In this document: piece by piece, positions 1-9,440 of the stretch
Layout: each line of letters opens with the position of its first letter
Position numbering within the stretch: the stretch's first letter is position 1
Source of the DNA: Candidatus Babelota bacterium
GTDB lineage: Bacteria; Babelota; Babeliae; Babelales; JABDEC01
Reading direction: 5' to 3'
Assembly (NCBI GenBank): GCA_013287265.1
Contig: JABDEC010000006.1
Location: 1-49,868, forward strand
DNA: 49,868 bases
The notes under the pieces: model-generated
Database searches by the model: none
What the model saw: only the letters and a program-made list of their open reading frames with translations
What the model was told of the DNA's origin: nothing
Translations under genes and position numbers: made by a program

Positions 1-1556
1 TTATTATAATCATAAATATTTTTCGCACCTATTTGCGACATAATTTCGTATCTTTTTTCCATTTCATTTACCAACCATTTCAGGACACCTGTTGCAATTT
101 TGGCCATTGTGATAATTGGAAAAAGTAAATGTGGAATATCTGAATAATGAATAAATTCTAATCTTTTCGGGTCAATTAAAATTAATTTTAAATCGTCAGG
201 TTTGCATTTACATAATAAACTTATAATCATTGAATTGAGTGCAACAGATTTTCCAGAACCTGTTGAGCCTGCAATTAATAAATGTGGCATTCTGGCTAAA
301 TCAACAATACTTTTATTGCCAATTGTATCTTCGCCTAAAATTAGAGGTAAATCGCCTATAAAATTTGAAAATGTTGAGGACTTTGCAATTGATGAAAAAT
401 AAACATCTTTTCTTTGCTTATTTGCTATTTCAAATCCGATCACAGATTTTCCAGGAATTGGAGCAATTATTCTTATGCCCGTAGTTTGTAAGGCCATCGC
501 CAAATCATCTTCCAATGCAGTTATTTTACTAATTTTAGAATCCATTTGTGGTTGATATTCAAATAAAGTTACAACTGGACCATGTTCAATAGAAATTATT
601 GAACCATTTATTCCAAAACATTCTAATTTTTCTTCCAAGATTTTTGATAATTGCTCAAATTCTTTCTTAACTTTGATAACGTGATTATCATCATTATGAG
701 TAAATATATTTAAATCGGGTAATAAATAACTCTTAAATTCAATAATTGTTTCTTTCTTAGTAACAGAATTGTCAAATTCCTTAAATTCAACTTTATTCGG
801 TTCAATCTTATTTTCTTTATTTAAATCTGAAAATTCATTTCTCAATAGCTCTGCATATTCGACTTGAAATAATTGCTCATTAAACTCATCAATATTTTCT
901 GAAAAAAACAAAGAATGAAATTTTTGAGATAAAAAATTTATATATTTTTTTAATGGATTAACTATAGTATTGATTTTTAAAAAAAATACTGAAAAACGTC
1001 TCCAATATAATTTTTGAATCGGATCAATAAATAAATATTTTATGAATTTAATAAATGAAAAACGTAAAATTAAAATTAATGAGATAAAAATTACAAAATT
1101 TATAAAAAATAAAAGAATTTTTTTATTATAAATCACGCTCAAGGCACAATCTAAAAAGTATTTTCCAAGAAAACCTCCACCAATAAAACCGTGAAATGAC
1201 ATTTTATAAAACTCAAATAACATTGATGAAAAAATAAATAATGCAATAAATCCACAAATCCTATCAACTTCAGTCTTAATTTCTACTTCTCGAAGAACTA
1301 TAAAACAAAAATAAAATAATAAAAAAACAAGAATCAAAGAAGAATTGCCAAACATCAATGCAAAAAATGCAGCAAAATTTGCACCGATTGATCCAAGCAT
1401 ATTATTAATTTTATTATTATCACTTTGATAAAAAATGAATGATGAATCAAAGTGGTTATACGATATTATCGATAAAAAAATAGCGATCACGCAAAAAATA
1501 AAAGAAAATTTAAACAAATTGGTCAATGTAAATATTCGCTTGATCAAATTAATCAT
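1..1556 (-). CDS. ftsK: DNA translocase FtsK/SpoIIIE (3' end outside window)
   Basis: Motor that pumps chromosome DNA through the division septum. The first 518 residues are present and read without a stop from an ATG at 1556 preceded by TGGAGAA. About four hydrophobic membrane segments occupy residues 10-180, followed by a charged linker and the start of the motor domain. The Walker A motif GSTGSGKS, followed by VALNSM, is encoded near 250-280 and LILIDPKR (Walker B region) lies just downstream. The C-terminal motor and any gamma DNA-reading domain lie beyond base 1. At about 1556 bases without a stop in such AT-rich DNA, and with these motifs, the family call is secure; FtsK versus SpoIIIE naming is convention. 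Confidence 0.93.
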   Translation of the reverse strand, partial: MINLIKRIFTLTNLFKFSFIFCVIAIFLSIISYNHFDSSFIFYQSDNNKINNMLGSIGANFAAFFALMFGNSSLILVFLLFYFCFIVLREVEIKTEVDRICGFIALFIFSSMLFEFYKMSFHGFIGGGFLGKYFLDCALSVIYNKKILLFFINFVIFISLILILRFSFIKFIKYLFIDPIQKLYWRRFSVFFLKINTIVNPLKKYINFLSQKFHSLFFSENIDEFNEQLFQVEYAELLRNEFSDLNKENKIEPNKVEFKEFDNSVTKKETIIEFKSYLLPDLNIFTHNDDNHVIKVKKEFEQLSKILEEKLECFGINGSIISIEHGPVVTLFEYQPQMDSKISKITALEDDLAMALQTTGIRIIAPIPGKSVIGFEIANKQRKDVYFSSIAKSSTFSNFIGDLPLILGEDTIGNKSIVDLARMPHLLIAGSTGSGKSVALNSMIISLLCKCKPDDLKLILIDPKRLEFIHYSDIPHLLFPIITMAKIATGVLKWLVNEMEKRYEIMSQIGAKNIYDYN

Positions 1557-2028
1557 TTTTTTCTCCAAATTTTAATTTGTAATAATTAAATCACAAATTA
1601 TCTTGCAATTTGAAGATAATTATCATAATTTCATTAAAATTAATTATTTAATATTTTTAATCTGCAATTATAACATTAATTATTTTAAAAAATTTATTAA
1701 AGAAGCAGCTAAAACAATGTTTAAGTAATTAAATATAATGCTTAAGTCGACTGGAAAAAGAATTTGAAAATTGAAATATTTACTTTTTACGATTGACAAG
1801 AGTATATTAAAAAAGCTTAATTTATTAATGCTGATTTTAAATAGTTGACTTGCATATTGAAATATATTAGCGTTTGATTAAATTATGATTAACAAAGAAA
1901 GTTAGAGTTGTTATTAATTACACCTTAGTTTGAAACGAAAGGAGGGAAGCACAACGAAAAAAAAAGTTTGTAAGGTGTTGTTATAAGTTTTCAATTTCTT
2001 TCGTATTTTCCTAATAAAGGAGTAACAT
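1557..2028. promoter_or_regulatory. Intergenic region with structured 5' leader of the outer-membrane gene
   Basis: No gene seen in this 470-base gap. A candidate -35 TTGACA lies at about 1794 and a TTGACT at about 1843, but neither has a convincing -10. Close to the gene, CACCTTA (1921-1927) is exactly complementary to TAAGGTG (1971-1977), and ACGAAAG (1935-1941) to CTTTCGT (1998-2004), so the leader can fold. An ACGAAAGGAGGG stretch looks like a Shine-Dalgarno site but has no start codon behind it. The true ribosome site AAAGGAG sits just before 2029. The same ACGAAAGGAG occurs upstream of the paralog at about 3721. Confidence 0.4.
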
Positions 2029-3618
2029 ATGAAATTTTCGCTAAGAGGGATTTTTAGCATTCTGTTACTCGCTTCAGGTTTAGTAATTCTTGACGCGAGC
2101 GCAGACAATAGATCTTGTCCAACAGAAAATTCTTTCTGTCCGGACGAAGCACAATGCAATGATAATTGCACTGGTGACGTTTTTGGTAAAACACATTTCT
2201 CTTTACGTCCGCAAGATTTAAATGGCGCGCGTAAATTAGTTGGTGTAAAAGATAAAATTCATCTTTATGGTAAAGAAGAATTTTATGGCGTTGCAAGCGT
2301 AGGTTTAATGTATCAACAAACATTTAGCCGTGATAATCATTCACTTGGAAAATGGTTTTCATTCAATTCAGCATCAAATAGCAATGGCACAAGCTGCATG
2401 ACATATGGTAATGCATGCGATGGCACATTTGATATTTATGGCGCAAACTTTGGTACAACTGCAAGTGGTACAGTTTGTTTTGATCCTGTAATCAGAAACT
2501 TCATTGCAGATTTTGATTTCTGGATGGGTTGGGATGAATTCATTTGTGGATTATGGACAAGACTTGATATCCCAGTTAACTACACAAAATGGGATTTAAG
2601 ACTTTGCGATTCATCTACAGCTGGAACAACAACATTCACAGCAGGATTCAATAATCCTACTACCAGCGGAACATGCGATGCTTTAGTAGATCTTAAAGCT
2701 GGTTGGGCTGGTTCATCATTCTGTTCAGCTCCTGCATTAAAATGCGGTAAAATTTGTGGCGCTCAAAAAGACACACAAGTTGCAGCTATTCATTTTGATT
2801 TAGGATATGACTTCATTAAAAGAGAAAGAGGTCATGTTGCGGCTAGTCTTCACTTTGTAGCTCCAACAGGAACAAGACCTAGCGATGAATTCTTATTCAA
2901 CGCAGTTTCTGGCCCACAACGTATGTGGCAAATTGGTGCAACAGTTGATGCTGGATATCAATTATGGGAAAACTGTGACGGCGATCAACGCTTAACAGCT
3001 TATTTAGATGCAGTTGTCACTCACTTATTCGGTGCTAAACAAAATAGATTATTTGGTCTATTAGTTAATGGCCAATCAAGCCCAGGAAGCTCATGGTTAC
3101 TATTAAAACAATTTAATGCTGCGGGCGAAGTAATTGGTTTAGAAAGAGCTGCAAATCTTCTTTGCTGCTGTTCTAAAATCGAAGCAGGTGTTATGGCTGA
3201 TGTAACATTAATGTTACAATATGATTGTGGATGCTTCTCAACAGGTCTTGGTTGGAACTTCTGGATGCGTAGCAGAGAAAAAGTTAAAGAATTAATTGGT
3301 TGCAGCTTAGAAAGTGGCAATTACGGTATTAAAGGTGATTCACCTTATAATACAAATACCACACAAAGCAAAGCAACAATTGGAAAATGCGGTTCCACAG
3401 ACGCTACTCCAATGTATTTAAAAAATACACAAATCGACATTTGCCCAGCAATTCATCCATCAGCTTTCTCTAACAAAATATTTGGTTACTTCGGTTACAA
3501 TTGGAAAGATTGTGACTGGCAACCATTTGTAGCAGTTGAAGGCGGCGTTGAATTCGGTCAAGACAATAGAGCAGCTAACCAATGGGAAGTAATGCTCAAA
3601 GGTGGCGTTGCGTTCTAA
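2029..3618 (+). CDS. Cys-rich outer-membrane beta-barrel protein, copy A
   Basis: Predicted major outer-membrane protein of 529 residues. A signal peptide (residues 1-25, ending DASA) is followed by a Cys-rich mature N-terminus, a conserved GDVFGKTH block, alternating beta-strand-like segments and a C-terminal Phe (GGVAF) as in many outer-membrane barrels. Cys clusters such as LLCCCSK suggest disulfide cross-linking, as in chlamydial MOMP, though I see no direct homology to it. The gene is close to copy B just downstream; long blocks such as ARKLVGVKDKIHLYGK are identical. It has its own AAAGGAG ribosome site and terminator, so it is probably monocistronic and abundantly expressed. Exact family not recognised. 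Confidence 0.75.
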   Translation: MKFSLRGIFSILLLASGLVILDASADNRSCPTENSFCPDEAQCNDNCTGDVFGKTHFSLRPQDLNGARKLVGVKDKIHLYGKEEFYGVASVGLMYQQTFSRDNHSLGKWFSFNSASNSNGTSCMTYGNACDGTFDIYGANFGTTASGTVCFDPVIRNFIADFDFWMGWDEFICGLWTRLDIPVNYTKWDLRLCDSSTAGTTTFTAGFNNPTTSGTCDALVDLKAGWAGSSFCSAPALKCGKICGAQKDTQVAAIHFDLGYDFIKRERGHVAASLHFVAPTGTRPSDEFLFNAVSGPQRMWQIGATVDAGYQLWENCDGDQRLTAYLDAVVTHLFGAKQNRLFGLLVNGQSSPGSSWLLLKQFNAAGEVIGLERAANLLCCCSKIEAGVMADVTLMLQYDCGCFSTGLGWNFWMRSREKVKELIGCSLESGNYGIKGDSPYNTNTTQSKATIGKCGSTDATPMYLKNTQIDICPAIHPSAFSNKIFGYFGYNWKDCDWQPFVAVEGGVEFGQDNRAANQWEVMLKGGVAF

Positions 3619-3650
3619 TTTAATAAATTAGATAAAACTAGTACTAAAAA

Positions 3651-3684
3651 GAAAGGCTCAGATATTGAGCCTTTCTTTTTTTTT
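3651..3684 (+). terminator. Rho-independent terminator after barrel copy A
   Basis: GAAAGGCTCA and TGAGCCTTTC form a perfect 10-bp stem around a 5-base loop, followed by nine T. It ends transcription before copy B. Confidence 0.9.
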
Positions 3685-3811
3685 GCTAAAATTATCCATG
3701 GTTTAAAAAAAATTTGAAAAACGAAAGGAGAAAAGTATAAGCATCTAAAAAAAATCACACATCTAAAATAATGTTTTGTTAAAATATTTTTACAGACAAA
3801 GGAATAACATA

Positions 3812-5512
3812 ATGAAACCTATGCTAAGAGGTTTTTTCAAAGTCTTGCTTCTTGTCTCATTAGTTTCTTTGACAAAAGCAGATAGTAGTTGTAATAAAAC
3901 TTGCAGCACAACATCATGTAACACTTGTAGCACAACTTGCAGCACAACGCCGTGTAACACAAATCAATCAATATGTAATGACACTTGCAACGTAAATAAA
4001 TGTGATGGCGATGTTTTTGGTAAAACACATTACTCAATGCGCCCTCAAGATTTAAATGGTGCACGTAAATTAGTCGGCGTTAAAGATAAAATTCATTTGT
4101 ATGGAAAAGATGAATTTTATGGAGTAGTAAGTTTAGGATTAATGTATCAACAAACTTTTGATAGTAAAAAACTTGGAAGATGGTTTTCATTTTCTAGAAC
4201 TTTCACCACATCTACATCAAGTTCAAATTGCTGTAACACAAGTTGTTCAACAGATTGTAATCGTTCAAATTGCATGACGTATGGCAATAAATGCGATGGT
4301 ACGTTTGATATTTATGGCGCAAACTTTGGAACAACAAATAGTGGTACTATCTGTTTTAATCCTCAAATAAGAAATTTTATTGCAGATTTTGATTTGTGGA
4401 TGGGATGGGATGAATTTGTTTGTGGTCTATGGACCAGAATTGGTGTACCTGTAAACTACACAAAATGGGATCTGAGAGCATGTGACTCAAATTCAACATC
4501 AACTCTTTCAACTTTCACAGCTGGATTTATGGGAACAGTTGATGCAGGTACTGTCAATGGATTTGGTTCATTATTGCAAGGTTGGGCTGGAACAGCATTT
4601 GGTTCAGTTCCCGGTTTAACTTGCGGAAAAATTTGTGGATCTCGCAAAGATACACAAGTTGCAGCGTTGCATTTTGATTTAGGTTATGATTTTTATAGCT
4701 GTGAACGCGGACATGTTGCAGCAAGCTTACACTTTGTAGCGCCAACAGGAACCAAACCAAATGATGAATTCTTATTCAATGCTGTATCAGGTCCACAACA
4801 TATGTGGCAAGTCGGCGGTACCGTTGATGCAGGATATCAACTTTGGGAAAATTGTGATGGTGATCAAAGATTAAATATTTATTTTGATGCAGTTGTTACA
4901 CATTTATTTGCAGCAAAACAAAATAGATTATTTGGTTTACTGATTAATGGCCAATCAAGCCTAGGCAGCTCCTGGTTATTATTAAAAACATTTAACTCAA
5001 GCAAGGAATCAACAGGGCTTCAAAGAGCTGCAAATGTACTTTGCTGCTGTTCTAAATTTGATGCCGGCGTAATGGCAGATGTAACTTTAATGCTGCAATA
5101 TGATTGCGGATGCTTTTCATCAGGTCTTGGATGGAACTTCTGGTCTCGCAGTAGAGAAAAAATTAAAGAAATTAATTGCGATCTAGCAAGTCAAAATGTT
5201 GGAATTAAAGGTATGACACCTTTACAAAATGCTGACGGTTCAGCAAACAACGATACAGAAAGCAAATCAACAATATCAAAATGTTCAACAACAGAAACAA
5301 CACCTGTTCTCTTAACAAATGATGATATTGATGTTTGTCCTGCTCTTCATACAAGCGCATTCTCTAATAAAATATTCGGTTTCTTTGGATATAATTGGAG
5401 AGATTGTGATTGGCAACCATTCTTATTAATTGAAGGTGGTGCTGAATTTGGTCAAGATAATCGTGCAGCTAACCAATGGGAAGTAATGCTCAAAGGTGGC
5501 GTTGCATTCTAA
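3812..5512 (+). CDS. Cys-rich outer-membrane beta-barrel protein, copy B
   Basis: Paralog of copy A, 566 residues from the ATG at 3812. I chose this start because AAAGGAATAACATA precedes it and it opens the signal peptide (KPMLRGFFKVLLLVSLVS, then LTKA); an in-frame ATG at 3776 would add 12 hydrophilic residues. The mature N-terminus carries a low-complexity Cys/Ser/Thr run (repeats of CSTTC, CNT and similar) that is much longer than in copy A; another insert with CCNTSC lies near residue 145. The remaining barrel and the C-terminal MLKGGVAF are nearly identical to copy A. Probably a surface porin; divergence is concentrated in a few loop-like segments. Confidence 0.75.
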   Translation: MKPMLRGFFKVLLLVSLVSLTKADSSCNKTCSTTSCNTCSTTCSTTPCNTNQSICNDTCNVNKCDGDVFGKTHYSMRPQDLNGARKLVGVKDKIHLYGKDEFYGVVSLGLMYQQTFDSKKLGRWFSFSRTFTTSTSSSNCCNTSCSTDCNRSNCMTYGNKCDGTFDIYGANFGTTNSGTICFNPQIRNFIADFDLWMGWDEFVCGLWTRIGVPVNYTKWDLRACDSNSTSTLSTFTAGFMGTVDAGTVNGFGSLLQGWAGTAFGSVPGLTCGKICGSRKDTQVAALHFDLGYDFYSCERGHVAASLHFVAPTGTKPNDEFLFNAVSGPQHMWQVGGTVDAGYQLWENCDGDQRLNIYFDAVVTHLFAAKQNRLFGLLINGQSSLGSSWLLLKTFNSSKESTGLQRAANVLCCCSKFDAGVMADVTLMLQYDCGCFSSGLGWNFWSRSREKIKEINCDLASQNVGIKGMTPLQNADGSANNDTESKSTISKCSTTETTPVLLTNDDIDVCPALHTSAFSNKIFGFFGYNWRDCDWQPFLLIEGGAEFGQDNRAANQWEVMLKGGVAF

Positions 5513-5536
5513 TTTAATTAAATTAGAACAAAAAAA

Positions 5537-5570
5537 GAAAGACTCAAAATTTGAGTCTTTCTTTTTTTTT
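5537..5570 (+). terminator. Rho-independent terminator after barrel copy B
   Basis: GAAAGACTCA pairs with TGAGTCTTTC around AAATT, followed by nine T. It is related in sequence to the terminator of copy A, so the whole transcription unit was duplicated. It faces the end of acpP. Confidence 0.88.
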
Positions 5571-5582
5571 AAATAAAAAAAT

Positions 5583-5834
5583 TTAAATATTTTTTTGAAC
5601 AGATTTATTTTTCACACAATCGACAAGATCTTTAACGCAAAATATTTTTTCTGATTCCTCATCACTTATTTCAATATTAAAAGATTCTTCAGTTCTCATT
5701 AAAATTTCAAATTGATCTAATGAATCCATTCCTAAAGCGTCAAATGTAACATTTTGTGAAATTTTATTTTCATCCAATAAAAATTTATCAGAAATTATTT
5801 TTGCAACTTTTATGTAAATTTGATCAGCTGACAT
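5583..5834 (-). CDS. acpP: Acyl carrier protein
   Basis: Carries acyl chains as thioesters in fatty-acid synthesis. 83 residues, usual length. The phosphopantetheine serine is in the motif GMDSLDQFE, preceded by the acidic helix-1 region and followed by the acidic helix II/III. The start at 5834 has a strong AAGGAGG site. It is the distal gene of a minus-strand run, 20 bases after gltX. It is odd in carrying two Cys-containing C-terminal segments (FCVKDLVDCV), uncommon in ACPs. Confidence 0.92.
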   Translation of the reverse strand: MSADQIYIKVAKIISDKFLLDENKISQNVTFDALGMDSLDQFEILMRTEESFNIEISDEESEKIFCVKDLVDCVKNKSVQKNI

Positions 5835-5854
5835 TTTTCCTCCTTGATAAAAAA

Positions 5855-7246
5855 TTATTTCTTTAAAAATTCAAGAAAAGCATTTAATCGATTAATTGAT
5901 TCATCTTTTGATAAAACTGCTAATAATTCAAATACCCCAGGACTTGTAATATTTCCTGTTAAAGCGATTCTTATTGGTTGAGCCAAATTCGGTAACTTAA
6001 TTTCTAATTTTTTACAAAGAGATTTTATTTTCTCTGATAATGTTGCTTCAGTCCAATCATTTATAGATTTTAATTCATTAATCAATTCTTTCAGATAATA
6101 AATTGTTTTTTCTGTTACAAATTCGTTAATAGCGGATTTTTCATAATTTGCAGGTAGTTTGATCAATAAAATAATAATTTCTGAAAGAACCAATAATGTT
6201 TTTGATCTTTCTTTATATAAATCAATTAATTTTAAAATTTGCTCATTATTAAAAAAAGATGTTTTGTTTCTAAAATCGCTATTCACATCAGATTCAATAA
6301 TTTTTAAAAGCTCTTTTGAATCTTTTTGCCTGATATAAATGCCATTCAACCATTCCAATTTTTTAATATCAAAAATTGATCCACTTTTGCCAACATGCTC
6401 TAAACTAAATAATGTAATTAATTCTTCTCTTGAAAATATTTCTTGATCTTTATGAGCCCAACCTAAACGCACTAAGTAATTAAAAAGCGCATCGACCAAA
6501 AAACCCTCTTTTTTATATTCAATTACAGAAACAGCAGCATCTCGCTTGCTTAATTTTTGACCACTCTCATTTAATATTGATGGAACATGTGCAAATTCGG
6601 GAGATTTAACCCCAATAGCATTATATAATAAAATTTGTTTTGGAGTATTGCTAATATGGTCTTCACCCCTAATTATGTGAGAAATTCTCATAAAAATATC
6701 ATCGGCAACCACAACAAAATTATATGTAGGAGTTCCATCTGAACGCAAAATCACAAAATCATCAAATTGATCCAATGGGAATGTAATTTTTCCATGAATT
6801 AAATCATTGAATGAAATTTCAGTTTTATCGTTAGGAATTTTGAATCTGATAACAAATGATACAGAATTGTCTTGTGAGGTTAAATTTTTGCATTTTCCAG
6901 AATATTTTGAATAAGAACCTTCAATCTCCTGTTCATCCCTTTTTACACAATAACATTTATATGCAAAACCTTTTTTCAATAATTCTTCTGCTAATTTTTT
7001 ATGTTCTTTAAATCTTTTGGACTGAACAAGAATAGGTTCATCAGGATCCATTCTCATCCATTTGAATGTTTCCAAAATCGAATCAGTATATTCCTGTTTT
7101 GATCTTTCCAGATCAGTATCTTCTATTCTTAAAAGAAATTTTCCATTATTATGACGCGCAAAAAGCCAATTGAAAATTGCTGTTCTTAAACTGCCAATAT
7201 GTAAATGTCCTGTCGGAGAAGGTGCAAAGCGGACTCTAATTTCCAA
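5855..7246 (-). CDS. gltX: Glutamate--tRNA ligase
   Basis: Class I aminoacyl-tRNA synthetase charging tRNA-Glu, cytoplasmic, 463 residues as expected. HIGH-type motif in PSPTGHLHIGSLRTA at residues 8-22 and KMSKS-type motif as KLSKRDAA near residue 235. RGEDHISNT of the active-site region is present. In genomes without glutaminyl-tRNA synthetase it can also mischarge tRNA-Gln. It lies 8 bases after the TPR membrane gene in the same transcription direction. Confidence 0.96.
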   Translation of the reverse strand: MEIRVRFAPSPTGHLHIGSLRTAIFNWLFARHNNGKFLLRIEDTDLERSKQEYTDSILETFKWMRMDPDEPILVQSKRFKEHKKLAEELLKKGFAYKCYCVKRDEQEIEGSYSKYSGKCKNLTSQDNSVSFVIRFKIPNDKTEISFNDLIHGKITFPLDQFDDFVILRSDGTPTYNFVVVADDIFMRISHIIRGEDHISNTPKQILLYNAIGVKSPEFAHVPSILNESGQKLSKRDAAVSVIEYKKEGFLVDALFNYLVRLGWAHKDQEIFSREELITLFSLEHVGKSGSIFDIKKLEWLNGIYIRQKDSKELLKIIESDVNSDFRNKTSFFNNEQILKLIDLYKERSKTLLVLSEIIILLIKLPANYEKSAINEFVTEKTIYYLKELINELKSINDWTEATLSEKIKSLCKKLEIKLPNLAQPIRIALTGNITSPGVFELLAVLSKDESINRLNAFLEFLKK

Positions 7247-7254
7247 AATATTCC

Positions 7255-7929
7255 TTAGCTTAATTGTTTTAATTTTTCTTTTGCTGCATTAATCCAAGGA
7301 GATTCATTTTTGGAGTCTTGAGAATCAATAATTTCAAAATATTGTTTTGCTTTTTCCAGATTATTGATTGACCAATAATATTCACCTAAATAAAAATTTG
7401 CCATATCATTAAAAGGATTATTTTTATCGGATGCCAATTGAACTAAATGATCTAACCCAACTTGTGTTTCATTATTGTCAATTTCAAATAAAGCTAAAGT
7501 GGTTTGATATAAATAATAAAACAAATTATTTTTTTTGATCTTATTTACAGCATCTTTCAATATTTCGTATGCTTCATCATATTTATTTTGTTCAATCAAC
7601 GCCTGCATTTGATAAGCTAAAAAATATGGCGATAAAGTGGAACTTTTACTTTGTAAATATCCTGTTCTGAAAGCAATTTCAGTTTCTTCCCACATACCTT
7701 TTTTTTCTTTTTCAGTAATTTCATTGGAAGTGTTTAAAGCAAAAGCATTTTTATAAACTTCCATGGATTCTGAAAATGTTTTTTGTGCAAATTTTTGTAT
7801 TTTTGCTTGTCGCAAATCATAAATATATTTACCACCAAAACCCGCTATCCCCACAATTACTAATATTGCAAATATCTGAAAATCTCGTTGTCGCAAATAT
7901 TGTTTATAATCTGTGAAATCAAAATTCAT
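7255..7929 (-). CDS. Membrane-anchored TPR-like protein (YfgM type)
   Basis: 224 residues from the ATG at 7929, chosen because GGAG sits 8 bases upstream; a TTG at 7941 would overlap that site. One membrane segment at residues 19-36 (FAILVIVGIAGFGGKYIY) is followed by helical repeats, e.g. NPFNDMANFYLGEYYWSINN and LEKAKQYFEII near the end. This architecture matches YfgM/TPR_21-type proteins, which in E. coli associate with SecYEG and periplasmic chaperones. Function here is inference from architecture only. Confidence 0.6.
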   Translation of the reverse strand: MNFDFTDYKQYLRQRDFQIFAILVIVGIAGFGGKYIYDLRQAKIQKFAQKTFSESMEVYKNAFALNTSNEITEKEKKGMWEETEIAFRTGYLQSKSSTLSPYFLAYQMQALIEQNKYDEAYEILKDAVNKIKKNNLFYYLYQTTLALFEIDNNETQVGLDHLVQLASDKNNPFNDMANFYLGEYYWSINNLEKAKQYFEIIDSQDSKNESPWINAAKEKLKQLS

Positions 7930-7950
7930 TAACCGCTCCAATTTTTAATT

Positions 7951-8214
7951 TTATTCTTGTTCCTGATTGGTTTCTTGTTTTTTAGCTTTCATATTTTGCT
8001 TTGCATTACGGCTTTGGCCTCTTTTTAATGCCCTATCCATTTTTGTTTCAAAAATTTTTACGCCTTTATAAAATCCGCAATTATCACATGCTTGATGAGG
8101 CATAATTGCAACTTTACAATTGTTACAACTTGTTATTGCTTTAGGCTTTAAACCTTTATTTGCAGCTCTTGATCGAATTCTGGCTCTAGATAACTTACGT
8201 TTTGGTACTGGCAT
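7951..8214 (-). CDS. rpmF: 50S ribosomal protein L32
   Basis: Small ribosomal protein with the typical start MPVPKRKLSRARIRSRAA and a zinc ribbon C-x2-C ... C-x2-C (CNNC, CDNC). 87 residues, extended at the C-terminus by a Lys/Gln/Glu-rich tail beyond the usual 56-60 residues. AAGGATCACG precedes the ATG. Confidence 0.95.
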   Translation of the reverse strand: MPVPKRKLSRARIRSRAANKGLKPKAITSCNNCKVAIMPHQACDNCGFYKGVKIFETKMDRALKRGQSRNAKQNMKAKKQETNQEQE

Positions 8215-8308
8215 CGTGATCCTTCAAAAATTAATTAGCTTCTTTATTTAGGTATTTAACTTATCAATAACTATATAAATTATATAAAAAATTAAAAAAA
8301 AGGCAAAA

Positions 8309-9421
8309 TTAAAGGCCATTTTGCTGCCACATCCCGGCAAAATTCTGTATTATTTTACCATCCAACTGAAGCTGAAAAAGTTTAAATTGCAGATCATTAA
8401 GTGATATCTCAAATTTCTCAGATAATTCTTCTATAGAACAGGGATCCTTGCAATATTGAATTATCTTATCTTCAAATGATAATTCTACTATCTCTGTTTG
8501 TTCATATTTGCCTGTATCATCATTTTTTAAATTTGATTCTCCAAATTCTTCCAAAATATCATTTGCACAGGTTATTAATTTAGCTCCTTCCTGAATTAAC
8601 TTATTGCATCCAGCACTTAATTCATCATCAATTGATCCCGGTATAGCAAACACTTCTCTCCCTTGCTCAAGAGCGTATAAAGCTGTTATTCTTGTGCCAC
8701 TTTTTATTCCCGCCTGCACGACAATACAACCCTTTGAAATTCCTGAAATTATTCTATTTCTCGCAGGAAAATTTTCCGGATATGAATCACAATTTAATGC
8801 AAATGAACTAATTATAGCACCATCATTTTCAACAATTTTTTGAAATAACTTTTTGTTCGAATATGGATAAGGCTTTAATAAACCAGAACCTAAAATTGAA
8901 ATAGTTTTACCGCCGAATTTTAGAGCGGCTTCATGAGCCATCGTATCTGCACCAATTGCTCCCCCACTTACAATTGTCCAACCGAATTCTATTAATGAAA
9001 GCGCGATATTCTCAATCATTCTTTTTGAATAATCATTGGCCTTTCTTGAACCGATAATTGATATTAATTTTTCGTCCGCATTTAATTTTCCCTGCCAATA
9101 AATTACAGAAGGAGGCAGATGAATATTTTTTAATAATTCGGGATAATTATTATCTAAAAATGTTGACCAATTAATTTTATGCTTTTCAATTAAAGAAATT
9201 TCTTCATCAAAAATATTTTTATTTTCAAGCCCCTCTTTAATTTTTTTTGCCTGAATTTCTGATAATCTAAAGAAATTAGTTAATTCATAAATTGAAAGTT
9301 GGTAAATTTCATTAATATTAAAATTTAATGGCTTTTTTTCAATTAAAGATTTAATCGTTGAAGGCCCAATGCCATTGATCAATGACAAATGTAAAATTAC
9401 AAATCCAGAACTTTGTTGCAA
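8309..9421 (-). CDS. dprA: DNA processing protein DprA
   Basis: Binds single-stranded DNA entering by natural transformation and loads RecA. N-terminal helix-hairpin-helix-like segment (LINGIGPSTIKSLIE, residues 14-28), central Rossmann-like domain with GSRKANDYS, SGGAIGADTMAHEAAL and GSGLLKPYPYSN, then ARNRIISG and AGIKSGTRITA, and a C-terminal winged-helix region (residues 310-370). Full length at 370. Its presence suggests that at least part of a DNA-uptake pathway has been kept. It lies between gyrA and rpmF on the same strand. Confidence 0.94.
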   Translation of the reverse strand: MQQSSGFVILHLSLINGIGPSTIKSLIEKKPLNFNINEIYQLSIYELTNFFRLSEIQAKKIKEGLENKNIFDEEISLIEKHKINWSTFLDNNYPELLKNIHLPPSVIYWQGKLNADEKLISIIGSRKANDYSKRMIENIALSLIEFGWTIVSGGAIGADTMAHEAALKFGGKTISILGSGLLKPYPYSNKKLFQKIVENDGAIISSFALNCDSYPENFPARNRIISGISKGCIVVQAGIKSGTRITALYALEQGREVFAIPGSIDDELSAGCNKLIQEGAKLITCANDILEEFGESNLKNDDTGKYEQTEIVELSFEDKIIQYCKDPCSIEELSEKFEISLNDLQFKLFQLQLDGKIIQNFAGMWQQNGL

Positions 9422-9440
9422 ATTTTTCCAAATATTTTAA

